Assembly (NCBI RefSeq): GCF_900110345.1
Contig: NZ_FODJ01000008.1
Coordinates: 109,892 to 173,891 of the forward strand
DNA: 64,000 nt
From: Amphibacillus marinus
GTDB taxonomy: Bacteria; Bacillota; Bacilli; Bacillales; Amphibacillaceae
Direction of reading: 5' to 3'
The notes beneath the pieces were generated by a model. The model searched no databases. It had not been told where the DNA came from and saw only the letters and a list, made by a program, of their open reading frames with translations. Positions 63,545 through 64,000 of this stretch are shown piece after piece. Every line of letters starts with the position of its first letter. Position 1 is the stretch's first letter. Made by a program: the position numbers and the translations under genes.

Positions 63545-63588
63545 AGAAAAACCAAGCAGTCACAAGTTATGCCTGCTTGGTTTTTTCT
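63545..63588 (+). terminator. Rho-independent terminator after minJ
   Basis: Stem AAAACCAAGCAG / CTGCTTGGTTTT followed by TTTTTTC. Confidence 0.88.
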
Positions 63589-63689
63589 AATTTTTTTAAA
63601 AGTGAGTCAATTTCATAATTACTGATAAGAGATGAATATACGAACATTAAGAAAATGATAGTCGATCACCAGGGCAACGATTAAGGTTA

Positions 63690-63832
63690 GAACAGTGATC
63701 CGTTCCGGCAGCCAATGGACTCTCTTTCCGAAGGCATCGCCTCAGCTAACTTGAGTAGCAAAAAGCGCTCCTCAAGTGGATCTTCGGCTGATGCTATTCC
63801 TTCCGGAGTCTCGCCCATTGGCTGTCTCCACT
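63690..63832. repeat. Dispersed palindrome-rich repeat copy
   Basis: Lies in the gene-free end of the window (63531-64000). Arms AGCCAATGG (63710-63718) and CCATTGGCT (63815-63823) pair. The right half (GTGGATCTTCGGCTGATGCT, then GGAGTCTCGCCCATTGG, GTCTCCACTT) aligns with 44434-44487 in the same orientation. The internal segment is shorter than in that copy. Confidence 0.72.
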
Positions 63833-63966
63833 TAATTATGTAGATCTAGTTAGGTGTCTGCGTTATCAATGGACAGTCCTAATACATACTTAAACGTATT
63901 TAATCTTTCAATTTATGCTCACACAAATAAAAGAAGGGGTAAGCATACCTATCATCAAGCATTCAG

Positions 63967-64000
63967 CAGTCCCGTAGACTCCTATGGGAACAAATCACTT
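63967..64000. repeat. Start of a further repeat copy cut by the window edge
   Basis: CTCCTATGGGAACAAATCAC (63979-63998) matches CTCCTGTGGGAAAAAATCAC at 19944-19963 except for two bases, in the same orientation as that element. Confidence 0.5.

Noticed and set aside
6617..64000. CRISPR array suggested by recurring palindromic blocks
   Set aside because: Copies are single, kilobases apart and diverged, with no regular spacers and no cas genes.

Overview
The window looks like a chromosomal segment of a low-GC, motile, Gram-positive Bacillota, most likely a Bacillaceae-type bacterium. Signs are strong AGGAGG ribosome sites, many TTG/GTG starts, sigma-A, sigma-B and sigma-D type promoters, CcpA cre sites, and Bacillus-type genes (flaG-fliD-fliS-fliT, hpf, xylR, yugP, ypcP/ypeP, minJ). 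No rRNA, tRNA, CRISPR array, phage or transposase gene was seen. The genus was not determined.

Layout. (1) 1-6249: a carbohydrate ABC importer (two permeases, the first cut by the window edge), a small lipoprotein, a large unrecognised lipoprotein, a GH130 enzyme and a DUF1861 protein, probably for beta-mannosides or related oligosaccharides. (2) 6971-11875: a heme-stress module, HssRS-like two-component system plus HrtB/HrtA efflux pump. A very short gene and a YugP-type zinc peptidase lie between them, and an HssR-type direct repeat sits at the promoter in front of the short gene. (3) 12038-18007: a sigma-D flagellar operon flaG-fliD-fliS-fliT, an amino-acid ABC importer on the minus strand, and hpf behind a sigma-B type promoter. 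(4) 18161-43377: a large plant-polysaccharide region with GH43, XylR, GH3, GH95, YesM/YesN-type two-component system, YesL, DUF4340, an Lpl/Ytc-type ABC importer with two paralogous binding proteins, GH42 and a YicI-like GH31 alpha-xylosidase. The set GH95 + GH42 + GH31 + GH3 with xylose-responsive control fits uptake and intracellular trimming of fucosylated/galactosylated xyloglucan oligosaccharides. (5) 44751-49918: kdgA-kdgK-kduI-kduD, an IclR-type regulator and a sugar isomerase-like protein, forming the 4-deoxy-5-ketouronate to KDG to pyruvate route. The same palindrome lies in front of kdgA and in the regulator/isomerase divergent region. (6) 50020-54699: a PRD/EIIB-type regulator, a PTS EIICB permease and a fumarase/aspartase-superfamily lyase. 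This is an unusual trio, and a long inverted repeat abuts the PTS promoter. (7) 54796-63530: ypcP exonuclease, a BceRS-BceAB peptide-antibiotic module with a 24-bp palindrome, a metallo-beta-lactamase-fold hydrolase, a YpeP-like RNase H and MinJ.

Most long gene-free gaps (about 6.6, 20.0, 32.4, 35.0, 44.3 and 63.7 kb) hold degraded members of one dispersed, palindrome-rich repeat family. Copies at 44.3 and 63.7 kb share end stems with compensating base changes, and the copy at 20 kb has long inverted ends and lies in the opposite orientation.

The least explained parts are the PTS-lyase-regulator trio, the lipoprotein pair beside GH130/DUF1861, the short gene in front of yugP under a putative HssR box, and the lone DUF4340 protein in a sugar-uptake locus. 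No ABC ATPase for any of the sugar importers is encoded here.
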